A DNA stretch of 64,000 nucleotides from Gambelia wislizenii (taxonomy: Eukaryota > Chordata > Lepidosauria > Squamata > Crotaphytidae), in the NCBI GenBank assembly GCA_030847615.1, contig JAUMIR010000004.1, forward strand, positions 227,272,501 to 227,336,500, read 5' to 3'. Shown here piece after piece: positions 1-12,146 of this stretch (the stretch's first letter is position 1; each line of letters begins with the position of its first letter). The notes under the pieces were generated by a model. That model saw only the letters and a list, made by a program, of their open reading frames with translations. It ran no database searches and was not told the DNA's origin. Made by a program: the position numbers and the translations under genes.

Positions 1-40
1 CACCCCGAACCAATCTCCAGCGGATATGGGGGTCCTACTG
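1..40. mobile_element. Tigger/mariner-type MITE, right end only
   Basis: The window opens inside the right end of a short element. Its last bases, GGGGGTCCTACTG followed by TA, match the right ends of the copies at 12996-13262 and 63402-63656. The left part lies outside the window. Confidence 0.7.
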
Positions 41-356
41 TAAAGTCTGAACTTGGAAATTTTCCTCCCCCCCCTTTTTTTTTTGAGAGGGGGAACTGCA
101 GCTCCCTGAACCTTCCAGCCAGCATGAAAAGATGGTTGTGGTTGGGGGGTTGGTTGGTTAGTTTTTGCCCAGTCCATAGTGAACAGCCTCTGCAACAATC
201 AAGATAGCATGTTGCAATGGCAGAGTCTGACTTATGCCATCTTAACTCACTAACAGAATTGCAGCCAATGAGTTGCAAACTGATTGAAAAAAGGAAAGCA
301 AAAATAAATATGGGCAGTGTCATACATTTATATTTATGTGAATTACTGTACATGCA

Positions 357-575
357 GTGCTTCAGAGGCTGGAGAAACTGCGTATATTTAGCCTGGAAGA
401 AGAAAACACTGAGCAGGGGGATGATTGCATTCTTTCTATATTTGAAGGGCTATTGGGTAGAAAGGGGCAGGGCTAGATTTAATGCAGTTACGTTACAAAG
501 CAGAAGGTTCCAATTCAAGATTGGGAGAATGTTTTTGACAGTGAGGGTCAAATTAAACATTAAGGGGAATCCGTA
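357..575 (+). pseudogene. Old CR1 ORF2 C-terminal fragment
   Basis: One frame reads RMFLTVRVKLN-like and FLYLKGYWVERG-like text. This aligns with the C-terminus of the CR1 ORF2 at 59539-62610, which reads [13 protein letters not shown] and RRNFLTVRAVRQWN. The copy is highly diverged, so it is an old 5'-truncated insertion. The surrounding 122-codon frame is chance extension and not a host gene. Confidence 0.75.
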
Positions 576-1420
576 TTCCCTATAATTAAACTTGTTTTCC
601 CTGCCACAACAGCATTTCCTGAGAGTTACATGCCACAACAATCAGGCCCATGTTTACTTTCTAATGATCAGTTAAAAAAGAAAGCACATTAAATGCAAGA
701 CATGTATATGAAGAAAATCATGCGCTATAACAAACAGATGTGTTTCACCATTTGAAGAAGCACTTCTACAGATAGGTGCTATTGTCTGGTTTGAACCTTG
801 GGGTAGTTTAACAATTGAACCATTTATCTAGAGCATCATATCTTCTTCTTTGATGGAGGTCTTAAGGCAGAGGATGGTTAGCCATCAGTTGAGACTGCTC
901 TAGTACTGAATTTCCTGCATTATGACCTACAAAACCAGGATAAGCACAAGATATTTTTCTGCCTCAGGCAGAGGACAAGATGTTGTTCCCGCCCTCATTC
1001 CACATTCTGAAGCTGCCTGAGGTGCTAGTTGAATGGAAAGGCATCCTGCTCCATTCCCAAGGACAGGAAGCCAGCTTAGAAGAGCAGGACAGATCTTGTG
1101 GAACTGTGTACTCCAATAGTGGGGAAGGACCAAGAGATTAGGAGCCAGGAGACAACCATTGCTGCCTGCAGCACCAGCCACTTGAGATGGTTGCCTCACT
1201 CTATCTAAAGGAAGTAATGGTTGGCCCTGTACAAGACCCACATATCTCTCTGGTTCTGTGAGAAGGTTTTGTTTTTCAAAAGAAATAAAGCCTTGGGTGA
1301 GGGTAGGTGTGGGCAAATAAGTGAATTAGCATTTGAGTCACTAGTCCATGGGGGAAGCTAGGCTCACCCCAGTGGCGAAAACAACAGTGAAAAAATGGCA
1401 ATTGGTGTGTATAATTGTAA
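576..1420. other. Unassigned sequence
   Basis: I see no repeat family, RNA or convincing coding frame here. The 129-codon minus-strand frame at 927-1316 has no recognisable motif. Confidence 0.5.
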
Positions 1421-1622
1421 TAGATTTTCAGACTATTCCACTATATTTGCTATGGCTGCCTCCTGTTGACTCCTGGGATTTGCAGTTTAGGGAGGGGCAT
1501 TTGCAACTCTCAGCCAGAGAGCTCTTAGGCCTCACTAAACTACAAATCCCAGAATTTCACAGGAGGCAGCCAGAGCAGTTAAAGTGGAATAGTAACACTA
1601 TAACAGTGTAGTCTGAAAATCT
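1421..1622. mobile_element. Palindromic MITE, family D
   Basis: The two halves are inverted copies around a centre near 1520. They carry CTCCTGGGATTTGCAGTTT on one side and AAACTACAAATCCCAGAAT on the other, and the ends read TTTCAGACTA and TAGTCTGAAA. The same ~200-bp palindrome recurs at 8489, 24880, 27757, 35213 and 54246. It has no coding capacity, so it is a non-autonomous DNA transposon. Confidence 0.8.
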
Positions 1623-4600
1623 CTGTAGACACACTGAGTTATGTTATTTGCAAAGACTTCTCTGTTCACTGCATAGGCAGGAATCCCTACACAATAGCCC
1701 CAAATGGAAATATTTCAAGTCCTTTTGTTAAAAAAACCCCCATATGTAGTCTTTAAAAATGTTCCTTACTGCCAAACAGTATTCTGAGAATGCATTAGGC
1801 TAATACTGTACCTATTGGCCAAAATGGGTTCCAAGTTGGGTTGATTATAAGTCAGGTGACAAAGAGTTGTGTGTTAAAATGGTGATAGCACACAAGGATA
1901 TGGGAAACCTTGCATGAGCAAGAGCTGTGGTTATGCACTGGAGCACCCTGCAAGACTTTGAACTTTTTCTTCAGATACCCAAGTGCTATATGGTTGTCTC
2001 ATTCTGACTTGATCCTGGCAGGATATGGATGAGAGCTGAAATGCATTTTAAAGACAGAGAATATCATTCAGGTTTTCAAACTGTAAGTCTATATATAAGG
2101 ACTGACAACACTTATATCTTGCAAGGAGAGGGATTGCTTCAGCGCCTTCAAGTTTTACTGCTACTTGAAATGTTTATGCACTAGAGTACATGATGCAAAG
2201 AACTTCCTCCATTCTGTCTCAAGACTGGTACACATTTCATATTGAGCTTTTCCATCATTTTCTCCTCCCCTGAATACTCCCCTACCCCATGATGGCTGTC
2301 GTTGTTTTATTGATCAACACCTCCAGCTTAAAGATGAGTTCTCAAAAACTTGAAAATTTGCTTGCCACTTTTGTGATTTTTCAGAATTGGCCTAGATTAC
2401 ATTATTGTTATCTATATTATTGTAATCACTGTTGCTTTTGGATTAAGTCTGCATGTGACTGCACCAATCAAAATATTAAAATAGGGCAGTTTCCATCTAG
2501 AAAGGAGGTCAAAGTTTCTGGGGAGGATTAGTTCCATAGAGTGTTACCGATCGCTGCTTTATAGGATGTGTCTGGACAGTTGCTCTTATGGCACTGACGC
2601 GGTACCTAAAGTTCTTATGGATTTAGTTGCCACAGTTGTCCTGTGTTGGGTAAGTGGTTAAAGAAAATCTAGAGATTTGGAGCCAAGCTTATTATCTTGC
2701 ACAGGAGGGCTGGACCAAACCAATTTACAAGGGTCAAAATGGCACCCCTTTCCATTCCAAGTACAGAAGAAAACTGGACTGGAAGTTGAGTCTTGCTTCC
2801 ATATTAGCAATGGGACAATGTCTTGAAGGCAGCCAGCTAGTTTAGGGGGTGCAAGACAGGCTTCCCTCTAGACAGAGGAATGGCCAAGGTGCTCAGGAGG
2901 AATGATTGGGGGGGGGGCTGCCATTACCACCACCAGCCCCAGCATCTGCCAATTGAGGCAGTTGCCTTGCTCTGCTTAATGGTAGGTCCAATCCTGTTAA
3001 ATTGTGGTTTTGCATGTGTGCCTGTTGCAGGCTGTTCACAAGAGCAAGGAACAAATACCAGCAGCTGAAGCCATATTGGGTCAAGGGCTGCACTGTACAG
3101 GCAAGGACAGGGATGTCAGGTATGTTCTTATTCCATCACATACTACAGTACGTCTATTTTTACCAGTTGCTGATCGTAGCCAGGTGTCTGCTGTGATCAG
3201 GCCACTAGACTATCATCATACCTGAAGATTATTTTATATCTTGTATTCTGTCTGGTATATTTTAACCACTGTAAAAGTAATTGGATGATTAGGAAGAATT
3301 TGTGACACTGTGAACAAAAAGTAATTTATTCTAAAAAGCCCAAGCTTTTACAAGCAAAAGGTGATTTTATCACAATTTATGAAGCTCTGACCTGTGGAAG
3401 TTCATGCTGCAATGAATCACAGGACTGCCACCTTGGCAATCTAGAGAATGATTTTTCCCCCCTCTTAAATGTCCCAACAGCATGGGAGATGCAACCATTG
3501 GTGGGGGGGGGGTAGCAGACTTCCAGTTGAGAGCAGGAAATAGTCATTGGTTGCTATCAGGCAATGACTGATAGGGAGGGGACTCACAATTTTTACCGTA
3601 CTTGCGGCCCTAGATTAGCCATATTGAATTAAGGTGCAGAATGCTTCACGGTATTTTTCACTGTCACGATAATACTACAAGGGAGGTCACCTTTAGAAAT
3701 CTGAGGGTGTTACCTATCCTGACCCCCCCCCAGCTCCATGACTATATTAATAATTGGCAACATTTAATAATTAGGTCAAATGTGGCCTTCCATGAAGTGT
3801 GGCCATTAAAAACCAGGAAAATTCCCCAACTAGGAATCCCAAAGACAAACATTGCTCAGTCAGGCACTTAGGGAGGGGATGCCTAAATTGCTCCTAAACT
3901 TCTCCTACATCCATGCTGCCTGTTTGCTGACTGACCCTCAGAGCGCAACTCTGAGACTGCCCCCCCCCCGTTGCTGCAGGAATCTCTGCTCTAGAGGACA
4001 TGTGTCGTATCTCCCGCAAATAGCTTCCTTCTCTATTCCTCTATCCTAATATTTCCTGCTTCATTCTCTAGTCTTGAATGAATGCTTAAAGCCTGAATGT
4101 GTGCGTGAATGTTGTTGTTATTGTTTTTCTCAAATAAAGATCAATTATTGTACTAACTAGCTGTTGTCTCCACCTTAGTATTGGTAAATATAGGTCAAAA
4201 GATTCTGCTCTGTTGCCCCCCTCTTGCATAGCCGAGTACATTAATTCCCCAAATTAATATGGATATTTTGAGGGTCTTTAAGACCCCCAAGCGCATAGGG
4301 TAACAAGGGTGCTGGTTAGGAATTAGGTCCAAGCTGTGCACGACCTAGCAGGGATTTGCAGAGCAGGAGGTCTGAGCACTACAGCATCTCTTTGAGCTCT
4401 TTTATAACTGTACAGTTGCCCAACACATAGTTTTACTTGCACCCACAGTCCTGAAGTAAAGGTGTAGTCTGGCTCAGTTTTGTGAACTTTTCAAGTGTAG
4501 CATCCTTACTCATGTCTGTTACTCACAGCAGTAGAAACCATAAAGCAACTATTACTTCCCTCTTCAAATGACCTTGACACAGCTTGTGTAGGAAAGGAAG

Positions 4601-5127
4601 CAGCCTTAACCTCTAGAAATCATTATGCTTATGTGTGTGTGTGTTTGTTTTTTAATTGCAAAATTCCCAGCACAGGGCAAGGGGACCGAACAAAACAACA
4701 CACTTTTTCTGTGCTCCTGCTGAAAAGCAACTACAGCCATTAGATTCAGTTCAGTTGTCTCACCTGACCTGAAATGAACTCCCTCCCTCAGGCCTATAAG
4801 AAAATTCAATTAAAAGGTCCATCTGTGAGGCAGCAGCTGAAGAGGAATTACTGTGGGGAGGTCCACATTTTCCATAAAGAAAAGAATTGCCCTCTCCCCA
4901 CTGCTCCCCTCCTTATCCCTGATTAGGTTCGCCCCTTAGTTCAAAACCGGGGAGCCCTTTCCAATTAACCAAACCTGAAGCAACTAGCTTTTATCTGCTC
5001 CATTCAAATGCAGAAACGTCATGGATTTGGTACATCCCTATCAATGTGGCCATGAGAAAGAAGGGCAGGGGGCAGGAGGGAGGGGAGGAGAGGGAGGGGA
5101 ACAGAGGTGGGGAAATCAGTGCTGGCA
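1623..5127. other. Unassigned intergenic stretch
   Basis: About 3.5 kb holds no repeat I can name and no coding frame above chance. Short G/C homopolymer runs occur near 2909, 3503, 3725 and 3961, with a (TG)n run near 4634-4648. Two spots (near 1190 and 2955) resemble each other and 31805 around a TTGCCTCACTCTATCTAA-like core, which suggests an unrecognised old repeat. Confidence 0.5.
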
Positions 5128-5205
5128 GAGCCCAATTAAGCCGCCTGGTGCAATGGGATTAATAGCTGCTAATATGCAAAAGGCTGCTGGCAGCAAAAAA
5201 ACAAA
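5128..5205. promoter_or_regulatory. Candidate conserved non-coding patch with homeobox/octamer-like sites
   Basis: The stretch contains CCAATTAAG, GGGATTAATAG and TAATATGCAAAAG in under 60 bp. The last two resemble OTX-type (GGATTA) and POU octamer (ATGCAAA) sites. Another CCAATTAACC lies upstream at about 4960. There is no repeat signature. The enhancer role is only inferred from motif clustering in otherwise unassigned DNA. Confidence 0.25.
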
Positions 5206-5579
5206 ACAAAACACCAGAAGGGCAACAACAGTAAGTACAAGGGATTTTTAAACACACACACACATATCAGAATTGAAAGATGAGGGTTGGAAGAGAGTGA
5301 GTGGGCAAGATTGCTGTTGTGTGAAAGCCTTGTGAAATCTCATGCTAAGAATCATGCTGTGGCATTATGGCTGGAATCTTGGCTTGCAGAGCCGGGCAGA
5401 ATCCAGCATCTATTTGGCATATGGGGTGTAATGTGGTATTATTGTTCATAGAATGGAGACATATGCATTGTGGGATATCAGGTAATCATGGGGACTGCTT
5501 TGGGTATCCATTATCCATGCTGTGCCCCCCCCCCCCACAGCAGATGTTGGAAGACACAGAGTCTCTGTAACTTACCAAC

Positions 5580-6107
5580 ATGCCAATGCAAAGTGCTGGT
5601 TTTGACTTTTAAAGCCCTAAATGGCTTGGGTCCAGACTATCTGAAAGACAGTATCTCCCTATTAAAAGTCGGCCAGAGTGTTAGGATCAGCAGGGGAGGG
5701 ATTTCTCTCAGTCCCACCACCTTCACAGGCACGATTAGTGAGGACTCAGGAGACAGCCTTCTCTGTGGCTGCTCCCAGACTGTGGAACTCCCTTCCACAG
5801 GAGTCCGGCTGGCCCCCTCCCTGCTTTCTTTTCATCGGCAGTTGAAGACATTTTTATGTAGCCAGGCATTTGAAATGTGAATTTTACTTGGTGTGCTGTT
5901 TCTTAAGTTACATTTTTATTGATTTTATGTTTTTAATTATGTGTTTTAACTATATTTTAATAATGGAAATTTAATTTAATCCTTTTTTAACTTTTGGAAA
6001 TTGTGAGGTTTTAGTTGTATTTTTTAAAACTATTGTAACCTGCCTTGAATCCCATCTTGGGAAAAAGGTGGGATATAAATCCAATGAATGAATGAATGAA
6101 TGAATCT
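5580..6107 (+). mobile_element. L2 LINE 3' fragment with (TGAA)n tail
   Basis: The coding part reads LTFKALNGLGPDYL and, further on, SQTVELPSTGVRLAPSLLSFHRQLKTFL, the usual C-terminus of L2 reverse transcriptases. A 3' UTR follows, containing CATCTTGGGAAAAAGGTGGG and GATATAAATCCAATGAATG. It ends in at least four TGAATGAA units, the L2 tail. The copy is 5'-truncated and broken in the middle. Confidence 0.85.
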
Positions 6108-6179
6108 GCTTAGATGCACATTCAGATATAATGGGTACAATTAAAACAGAAATGCCATACCTCTCACCATGATGGGGAA

Positions 6180-6786
6180 GGAGATTTTCACACTGGGGCC
6201 AAAAGCCCCATTTCTGTCCTGCAAACCCCTCTCCCGTTCCTGCAACGGAATGGAGGTAAATGTTCGCACACTTACCTCCATTCCACTGCAGGAACGGGCT
6301 CCCTTCCTCCTTGCCGGCTGGCCATAAATGCGGCTGTTGTAAGCCTGCCTTTACAACCAGCTGGCTGAAATCCCGCTCGTTCTCGGACAGAAGGGAAATT
6401 CAAAAATACCCCCCCCAGCTGTCAAAGCAAAAAACAAAATGCAAAAATAATTTGTTAAAAAAACAAGTAACTTGGGGAGGGGGGGGAAGGGTCCCACTTA
6501 CCTGGATGTCCTGTTCATGGCCAGAAGTGCTTGGCACGGACCTCCTCCCCCATGCCTGTCATTCCAGAACAGGGACGGGGCTCCTGTTCGCACACCTGTG
6601 ATTCCATTACAGAAATGGAACTAGGTGTTTAATAACAACTTCTCCCCATGAATACTATATCATGGGGAGATAACAGAACAGTCACATTGAAGGAACAGAA
6701 CAGGGTGACCATCGTCTGAAAAAAAAAATCTTTCAGCGACCTGTTCCGTTCCCGCAATGGAACAGACTGCCTATGTGAAAATCTCC
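6180..6786 (+). mobile_element. Family A non-autonomous DNA transposon, 3-bp TSD (GAA)
   Basis: The ends are inverted: GGAGATTTTCACAC at the left and ATGTGAAAATCTCC at the right. The 607-bp element is flanked by GAA on both sides (6177-6179 and 6787-6789). The interior shares with other copies the stretch CACTTACCTGGATGTCC near 6497 and a GGGAAATTCAAAAATA stretch near 6394. No transposase frame is present. Confidence 0.85.
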
Positions 6787-6804
6787 GAAGACTGTGACCA
6801 AGGG

Positions 6805-6985
6805 CCCATTCACACTATAGAACTGTAGCACTATTATTCCAGTTTAATTGCCATGGTTCCATCCTAGGGAATCCTGGGGTTTGTAGTTTGATAAGCCATA
6901 AGAGTTCTAGGTTGGAAATTCTAAATGTCCCTCCCTAAAAGGCCAATCCTAAGATTCCATAGGATGGAACCACAGCATATGTCTG
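6805..6985. mobile_element. Family D palindromic MITE, partial
   Basis: It starts with CCCATTCACACTATAGAACT and contains GGTTCCATCCTAGGGAATCC and TGGGGTTTGTAGTTTGAT. The mirror half is recognisable as AAGATTCCATAGGATGGAAC, but the right terminus is lost. Confidence 0.7.
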
Positions 6986-7170
6986 TCTGCTTAGGCTGTT
7001 GTCCAGTTGCTAAGTATCAGTGAGCAACTCCAAGGTCCCTGCTTCAAAGAGGATACTTTCAAATAGAGGACTGTTTTGTGACAGCTCTTAAAGTAGAGGA
7101 GTATCTTCTGTGAGGCAGGACATATGGCCACCTTAGGACCATTGGATCTAAAAGTGTTTACCTCTTTTAG

Positions 7171-7315
7171 GCCTGTCCCTGCTTGGCCATGAAAATCCAC
7201 TGGGTGACCTTGGACAAGTCAGATACTGTTAGCCCTCAGAAAAACCTGCGATAGGTTCACCTTAGGGTTGTCATAAGTCAGAAATGACTTGAAGGCAAAC
7301 AACAGCAACAACAAC
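7171..7315 (+). mobile_element. tRNA-headed SINE, 3' half
   Basis: It starts inside the body (GGCCATGAAAATCCACTGGG) and runs to CATAAGTCAGAAATGACTTG and a CAACAACAAC tail. This matches the 3' halves of the SINEs at 20551, 47904 and 56228. The tRNA-like promoter half is missing. Confidence 0.8.
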
Positions 7316-7499
7316 TAGCTAGCTAAATGCCCATGAAGGGCTGAACAGCTGTGTCTTTTCAATGCTAGAATGCAAGATAGAAATATAGGACCTTGATTGC
7401 AATGACAATATTTTCCAGGGATGACGTTTAACTTTGAATAGGCTGTGACTGATGGGATGTCACCCCCATAGCTTGAAAGTAATCATACAATTGCAGAGT

Positions 7500-7630
7500 T
7501 TATGCAACCTGTGGCCCTCCAGATGTTTTGGCCTCCAATCTCCAGAATTCCTGATCATTTGACCAGCTGGCTCAGGCTTCTGGGAATTGGAGGCCAGAAC
7601 ACCTGGAGGGGCACAGGTTGTGCAGGTCTG
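7500..7630. mobile_element. Palindromic MITE, family E
   Basis: GCAACCTGTGGCCCTCCAGA at the left is mirrored by CCTGGAGGGGCACAGGTTGT at the right, with inner arms TTTTGGCCTCCAAT and AATTGGAGGCCAGAA. It is a ~125-bp near-perfect inverted repeat without coding capacity, typical of amniote fold-back MITEs. Confidence 0.75.
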
Positions 7631-8488
7631 GTTTATGGCATTGTTTTCTGAATTCACAGGATCCACCCCTCCTGCAAAAAGGAATCAGATAGAAATCAGA
7701 TGAGTAGTGAACTGTGTAGTAAACAATTAATGTAACAACTTAGTTGTTTTCATCATGGCAACGAGAAATGACAATGGGTTATTTTTAAAACACTGGAGAA
7801 AGTAATGGAAGGAACTACTGTACTTTTAAAAAATAGTTTTTCAAGCTGTGATTTGTCACAACTTGCATAGCTTCTATCCTATTAATCTCTAAAGCAAAGT
7901 AACCAATACACACTTGTTCCTAATCCATACAGCCCTGGTCTAACCTCAGTATAGCCACCGTCGATTTTGATGTTGTACACAGACCACTATGTCACTCTCT
8001 TCACATATTTTATTCATTTCATTTTTTGCTTTATTTGTGTGCCTCAGACCATTTATTGTGCATTGCTGTTGGAATCTGTATAGTAATCATTCAATCATTG
8101 AAAGCAAGTTAATTTCAAAAAATGACCAGTGTGTATTTTTTTAAAAAAAAAATGCATGTGTGTGTGTTTAAAGCCCCTGAGGAATAACTCTTATGTAACT
8201 GTGTGCTACTGGGACAAATCTGCTAGGACAAAGTACTGCCAAGCTTCAAAGAGCCCTTATATCTGGAGAGTACACACATTAACAACTTTGCTAAATACAG
8301 AATGACCCTGGTATTTGCTTTAGCTTAGAGGCAGTATGTGGAAACAGCCTAGGAGCAGTGGGGTGAAAATCCCTGTAATGAAATCAAGTTCTCACCAGGT
8401 TGGTAAACATATGTCAGGACTGTATTACTTCAGACCGTGGCCTATATCCAAATTGGTGTTTCTGCTAGACTCAAGGCCTGTTGCCCCA
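7631..8488. other. Unassigned sequence
   Basis: No repeat family or coding frame is recognised. A T/A-rich run and a short (TG)n lie near 8135-8168. Confidence 0.5.
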
Positions 8489-8708
8489 GGGTGCATCTGC
8501 ACTATAGAAATAATGCAGTTTGACATCCCTTTAAGTACTGTAGTTCCATCCTATAGAATCCTGGGATTTGTAGCTTTACTAGATCTTTAGCCATCTGCCA
8601 ATGAGTGCTGGTGCCTCACAAAACTACAAATCCCAGGATTCTGTAGGATGCAGACATGGTAGTTAAAGTGGTGTCAAACTGCATTCTTTCTACACGGTAG
8701 ATGCACCC
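8489..8708. mobile_element. Family D palindromic MITE, complete copy
   Basis: The ends are GGGTGCATCTGCACTATAGA and CTACACGGTAGATGCACCC. Inside are AATAATGCAGTTTGACATCC and its mirror GTGTCAAACTGCATTCTTTC, plus TCCTGGGATTTGTAG with its mirror CTACAAATCCCAGGA. This is the best preserved of the family D copies in the window. Confidence 0.85.
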
Positions 8709-8984
8709 CTAGTGGTTGCACATTTTCAAAGCTAGTGTCAGGGTGATATCTAATATACCTTTGTAAAAAAATTGTGCAAGTGGTTATGCAGAAGTTACAC
8801 AGGCAATTGTGCAAACAGGTGCAAAACTGGTTGTGCAAGTATTTGAAGGCGGGATTGCTGTTTGTTAGCTATCCCACCTTCAGTTCACCCTGTTTCCCAG
8901 AATGGACTGGAGAGCGTACCAACCATTCCACAGAACCTGACTTTGCTCCTCTGCAATGCCAGGATGGTTTTAAAAAATGCATAT

Positions 8985-9862
8985 TATTTACGATCTTCTT
9001 TGGGATGAGGATGCCGACCTGGCTTGCTTCACAGAAACCTGGCTGGGAGAGGATAGTACTGTCATGTGGACGCAGGCCCTCCCAGCTGGGTATTCTGTCA
9101 GTGAGCAGGTGAGGGGAAGTGGGCGGGGGGGGGGGCAGAGTGGCTCTGGTTTATAAGAACAATCTGACTTTGACCAGGATACCTGTCCGGAACACAGTCC
9201 ACTTGGAGTGTATGTACCTTAGCCTGAGGACCAGGGATAGTTTGGGGATTCTGCTAGTATACCAACCACCCCGTTGTCTAGCAGACTCCCTAACCGAGCT
9301 GACACAGCTGGTCTCAGAGTTGCTGTTGGAGTTGCCCAGACTTTTCGTTTTGGGCGACTTCAACATTCCACTCGAGACCAGTTTTACAAATCTGACTGAT
9401 GCGGCTCGGGAGTTCATGGAAACCATGACAAACATGGGCCTATCCCAATTGGTCATCGGGCCCACACATTGTGCGGTTCATACCCTTGATGCGATCTTCA
9501 GTACGGAACAGGAATATCGGTGGGCGGAGGTTATTAAAACCACCGCATTGTCATAGATGGATCATTTCCTGGTCAAGACTGAACTAAGAGTCTCTTCCCA
9601 CCCCACTGGGGGTGGTGGTGGTGGACCCATTAGAATGGTCTGCCCCCAAAGGCTAATGGAACCAATAGGATTCCAGAAAGCTTTGGAGGGTTTAATGGTT
9701 GGTAACGCCGGTGACCCTGTTGAAGCTTTGGTTAATACTCGGAACACCGACCTTACCAAGGCTGTCAACACAATCACTCCCAAGCGTCCTTTCCAACCTG
9801 CTCCAAACCGTAAGCCATGGTATACATCAGAATTTAGGAAAATGAAGCGGGTTGGACAATGA
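8985..9862 (+). pseudogene. L2 endonuclease domain, frameshifted
   Basis: Pieces in different frames spell an AP-like endonuclease. DLACFTETWLG lies near 9016-9050. RLFVLGDFNIPLETSF near 9339-9375 carries the conserved GDFN. GPTHCAVHTLDAIF near 9460-9500 follows, then MDHFLVKTEL, where the SDH motif has decayed. In the family this domain nicks target DNA to prime reverse transcription. A run of G near 9123 marks one frameshift, and a stop separates 9556 from 9557. Confidence 0.85.
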
Positions 9863-10018
9863 CTAGAGCGCAAGTGGCGTAAAACTCGACTCTTATCCAA
9901 CAGGACTTGTCATAGGAACTTTCTTTGGTCCTATCGAGAGGCAATAAGTGCAGCGCAGAGATCCTTCTCCTCTGCACGTATTGCGTCTGCAGAGTCCCGT
10001 CCAGCAGAGCTGTTTAGG

Positions 10019-10981
10019 GTGGTAAGGGAGATGATGCAGGTTATATGTGTGCAGAACCCGTTGCTTAACCCAACAACGGCCTGCTGTGATGCGTTTAACA
10101 ACTTTTTTGCAGATAAAATCTCTTGGATAAGAGCCAACTTGGATGCCAGTATTTTGACAGAAACAATTGACGAGGTGTCCAGCAACTCCATTGATGTAAG
10201 TTTACTGGATCAATTTCAATCCGTGAGTACTGAGGATGTGGACAAGCTACTTGGTAGAATGAGGAAGACAACCTGTCGTCTTGATCCTTGCCCTTCATGG
10301 CTGGCCATCCAGGGGGGGGTGTGTGCCTTGATGGTGTTCCTTAAGGACATCATCAATGCATCCCTCAGGGCAGGGTGTGTTCCATCCTGTTTAAAGGAAG
10401 CGGCGGTTGGGCCGCTCCTGAAAAAACCTTCCCTGAACCCCCTGGACATGAACAACTATAGGCTGGTTTCTATGTTACCATTCTTGAGCAAAGTGATCGA
10501 GAGGGCAGTTGCTCTTCAACTCCAAGTGGTCTTGGATGAAACCAATTATCTAGACCTATTTCAAACTGGCTTTAGGATGGGATTTGGAGTTGAGACTGCC
10601 ATGGTTGCTTTGACCGACAACCTGCGTCTAAGCATCAACAGGGGTAGTGTGACCCTGTTGGTGCTTCTAGACCTCTCAGCGGCTTTTGATATGATAGATC
10701 ATAACATCCTCTTGGATCGCCTGAGTGGGTTAGGAATCAGAGGCACTGCGCTCCAGTGGTTCTGGTCCTTCCTCTCGGGAAGGTCCCAGAGGGTGCTGCT
10801 TGGGGACAGCTGCTCCAGCAGAAAGGAGCTTACTTGTGGCATTCCGCAAAGTGCCATCCTGTCCCTGATGCTGTTTAACATCTATATGAAGCCGCTGGGT
10901 GAGATTATTCGGAGTTATGGGGCTGTGTGTTACCAGCACGCGGATGACACCCAGATCTATTTCTCCTTGTCCCAATCATAG
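10019..10981 (+). pseudogene. L2 reverse transcriptase domain, damaged
   Basis: The 320-codon frame keeps the fingers and palm motifs: KPSLNPLDMNNYRLVSMLP, then LLVLLDLSAAFDMIDHNIL (motif A with its Asp), then CYQHADDTQIYFS (motif C with Asp-Asp). Motif B is altered: CGIPQSAILSLMLFNIY has serine where the family has glycine after PQ, and LM where SP is usual. A stop follows SLSQS, and coding continues in another frame from about 10980. In life it would copy L2 RNA at the nick site. Confidence 0.88.
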
Positions 10982-10989
10982 GCCTCGAA

Positions 10990-11729
10990 TTCCGATGGCA
11001 TGTCCTCTTAATGACTGTCTTAAAGCAGTAATGGGCTGGATGAGGAAAAACAGACTGAGATTAAATCTGGACAAAATGGAGGTGCTCACGGTAGCAGCAC
11101 CAAAACCAGGAGTTGGGTTGCAACCTCCAGTCCTGGATGGGGTCACGCTTTCCTTTAAGGACTGTGTTCACAGTCTGGGGGTGCTCCTTGATTCATCACT
11201 TCAGATGACTAGTCAGGTGAATGCGACAGTCAGGAGCGCCTGTTATCAGCTTCAGCTGATACACCAACTGCACCCTTTCCTGGAAGTAAGGGACCTCGAG
11301 ACTGTGGTGCACACACTGGTAACCTCTTGTCTAGATTTCTGCAATGCGCTCTACATGGGGCTACCCTCGTGCTTGGTCTGGAAACTTCAGTTGGTACAAA
11401 ATATGGCAGCCAGAGTGGTCTCAGGAACATCCCGGAGAGACCATATAACTCCAGTATTAAAATCTCTCCACTGGCTGCCTATCAGTTTCTGGGCCCAGTA
11501 TAAGGTGTTGGTTATTACCTTTAACGCCCTAAATGGCTTGGGTCCAACTTATCTTCGGAACTGCCTCCTCCCATACAATCCTCCCCATGCACTCCGGCCC
11601 TCTGGGAGAGATTTGCTTCAGCCACAAAAATCTGCAACCTCCCAGAGGGCCTTTTTGGTAATCGTCCCCAAATTATGGAATGGCCTGCTGAACGAGATCC
11701 GTCAGATGATGAGCTTGAGAAGCTTTTAA
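10990..11729 (+). pseudogene. L2 ORF C-terminal (thumb and tail) region
   Basis: Continuing in a second frame, it reads WMRKNRLRLNLDKMEVL, SLGVLLDSSLQMTSQVN, TSCLDFCNALYMGLP and LHWLPISFWAQYKVLVIT. These are standard L2 C-terminal blocks after the YADD motif. The upstream 30 codons of this open frame overlap the RT frame and are not real coding. The 3' UTR starts after AFPN-type text near 11770. Confidence 0.85.
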
Positions 11730-12146
11730 AAAGCACTAAAGACGGATCTCTTTTGGCAGGCCTTTCCTAATTAGATCCCGGCCTCAAGAGCTGCAGCTCC
11801 TGGCCTCTTTTAGTCTTGCTGGCTGATGATTTTTGTGTTTGTTTTTGTTTTTTAAATGTGATTTTAGTTTAGGTGGTTTTTAATTTGATACTAGTTTAAT
11901 ATCTTTTTATGGGGGATGGTGGGGGTGGGTGGTGCTTAGGGATTTTAGTCAGCATTGTTGTATTTTAATTGTTGTAAGCCACCCTGATTGTTTTTAACAG
12001 AGGGGTGGGGTAATTATTATTATTATTATTATTATTATTGTGCAACCTCTTGCCCAACTGTTTTACGCAACTGCAACTACAACAGTGTGATGAGGGACAA
12101 CCACACTATTGAGGATTTTCACTCTGCTAATGTTATGTTGGATTTA

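Larger units (their letters stand above)
8865..12039 (+). mobile_element. Nearly full-length decayed L2 LINE
   Basis: About 3.2 kb carries, in order, an endonuclease region, a reverse transcriptase and a C-terminal domain. They are followed by a 3' UTR (GTAAGCCACCCTGATTG) and an (ATT)n tail at 12014-12039. L2 elements are usually a little over 3 kb, so little is missing at the 5' end; the exact 5' edge is uncertain. Several frameshifts and stops break the single expected ORF, so it cannot move itself. Confidence 0.9.

Noticed and set aside
6498..6510. U1 snRNA gene (ACTTACCTGG start)
   Set aside because: Only the first ten or so bases resemble U1. The same text recurs at a fixed position inside family A transposons and no U1 stem-loops follow.
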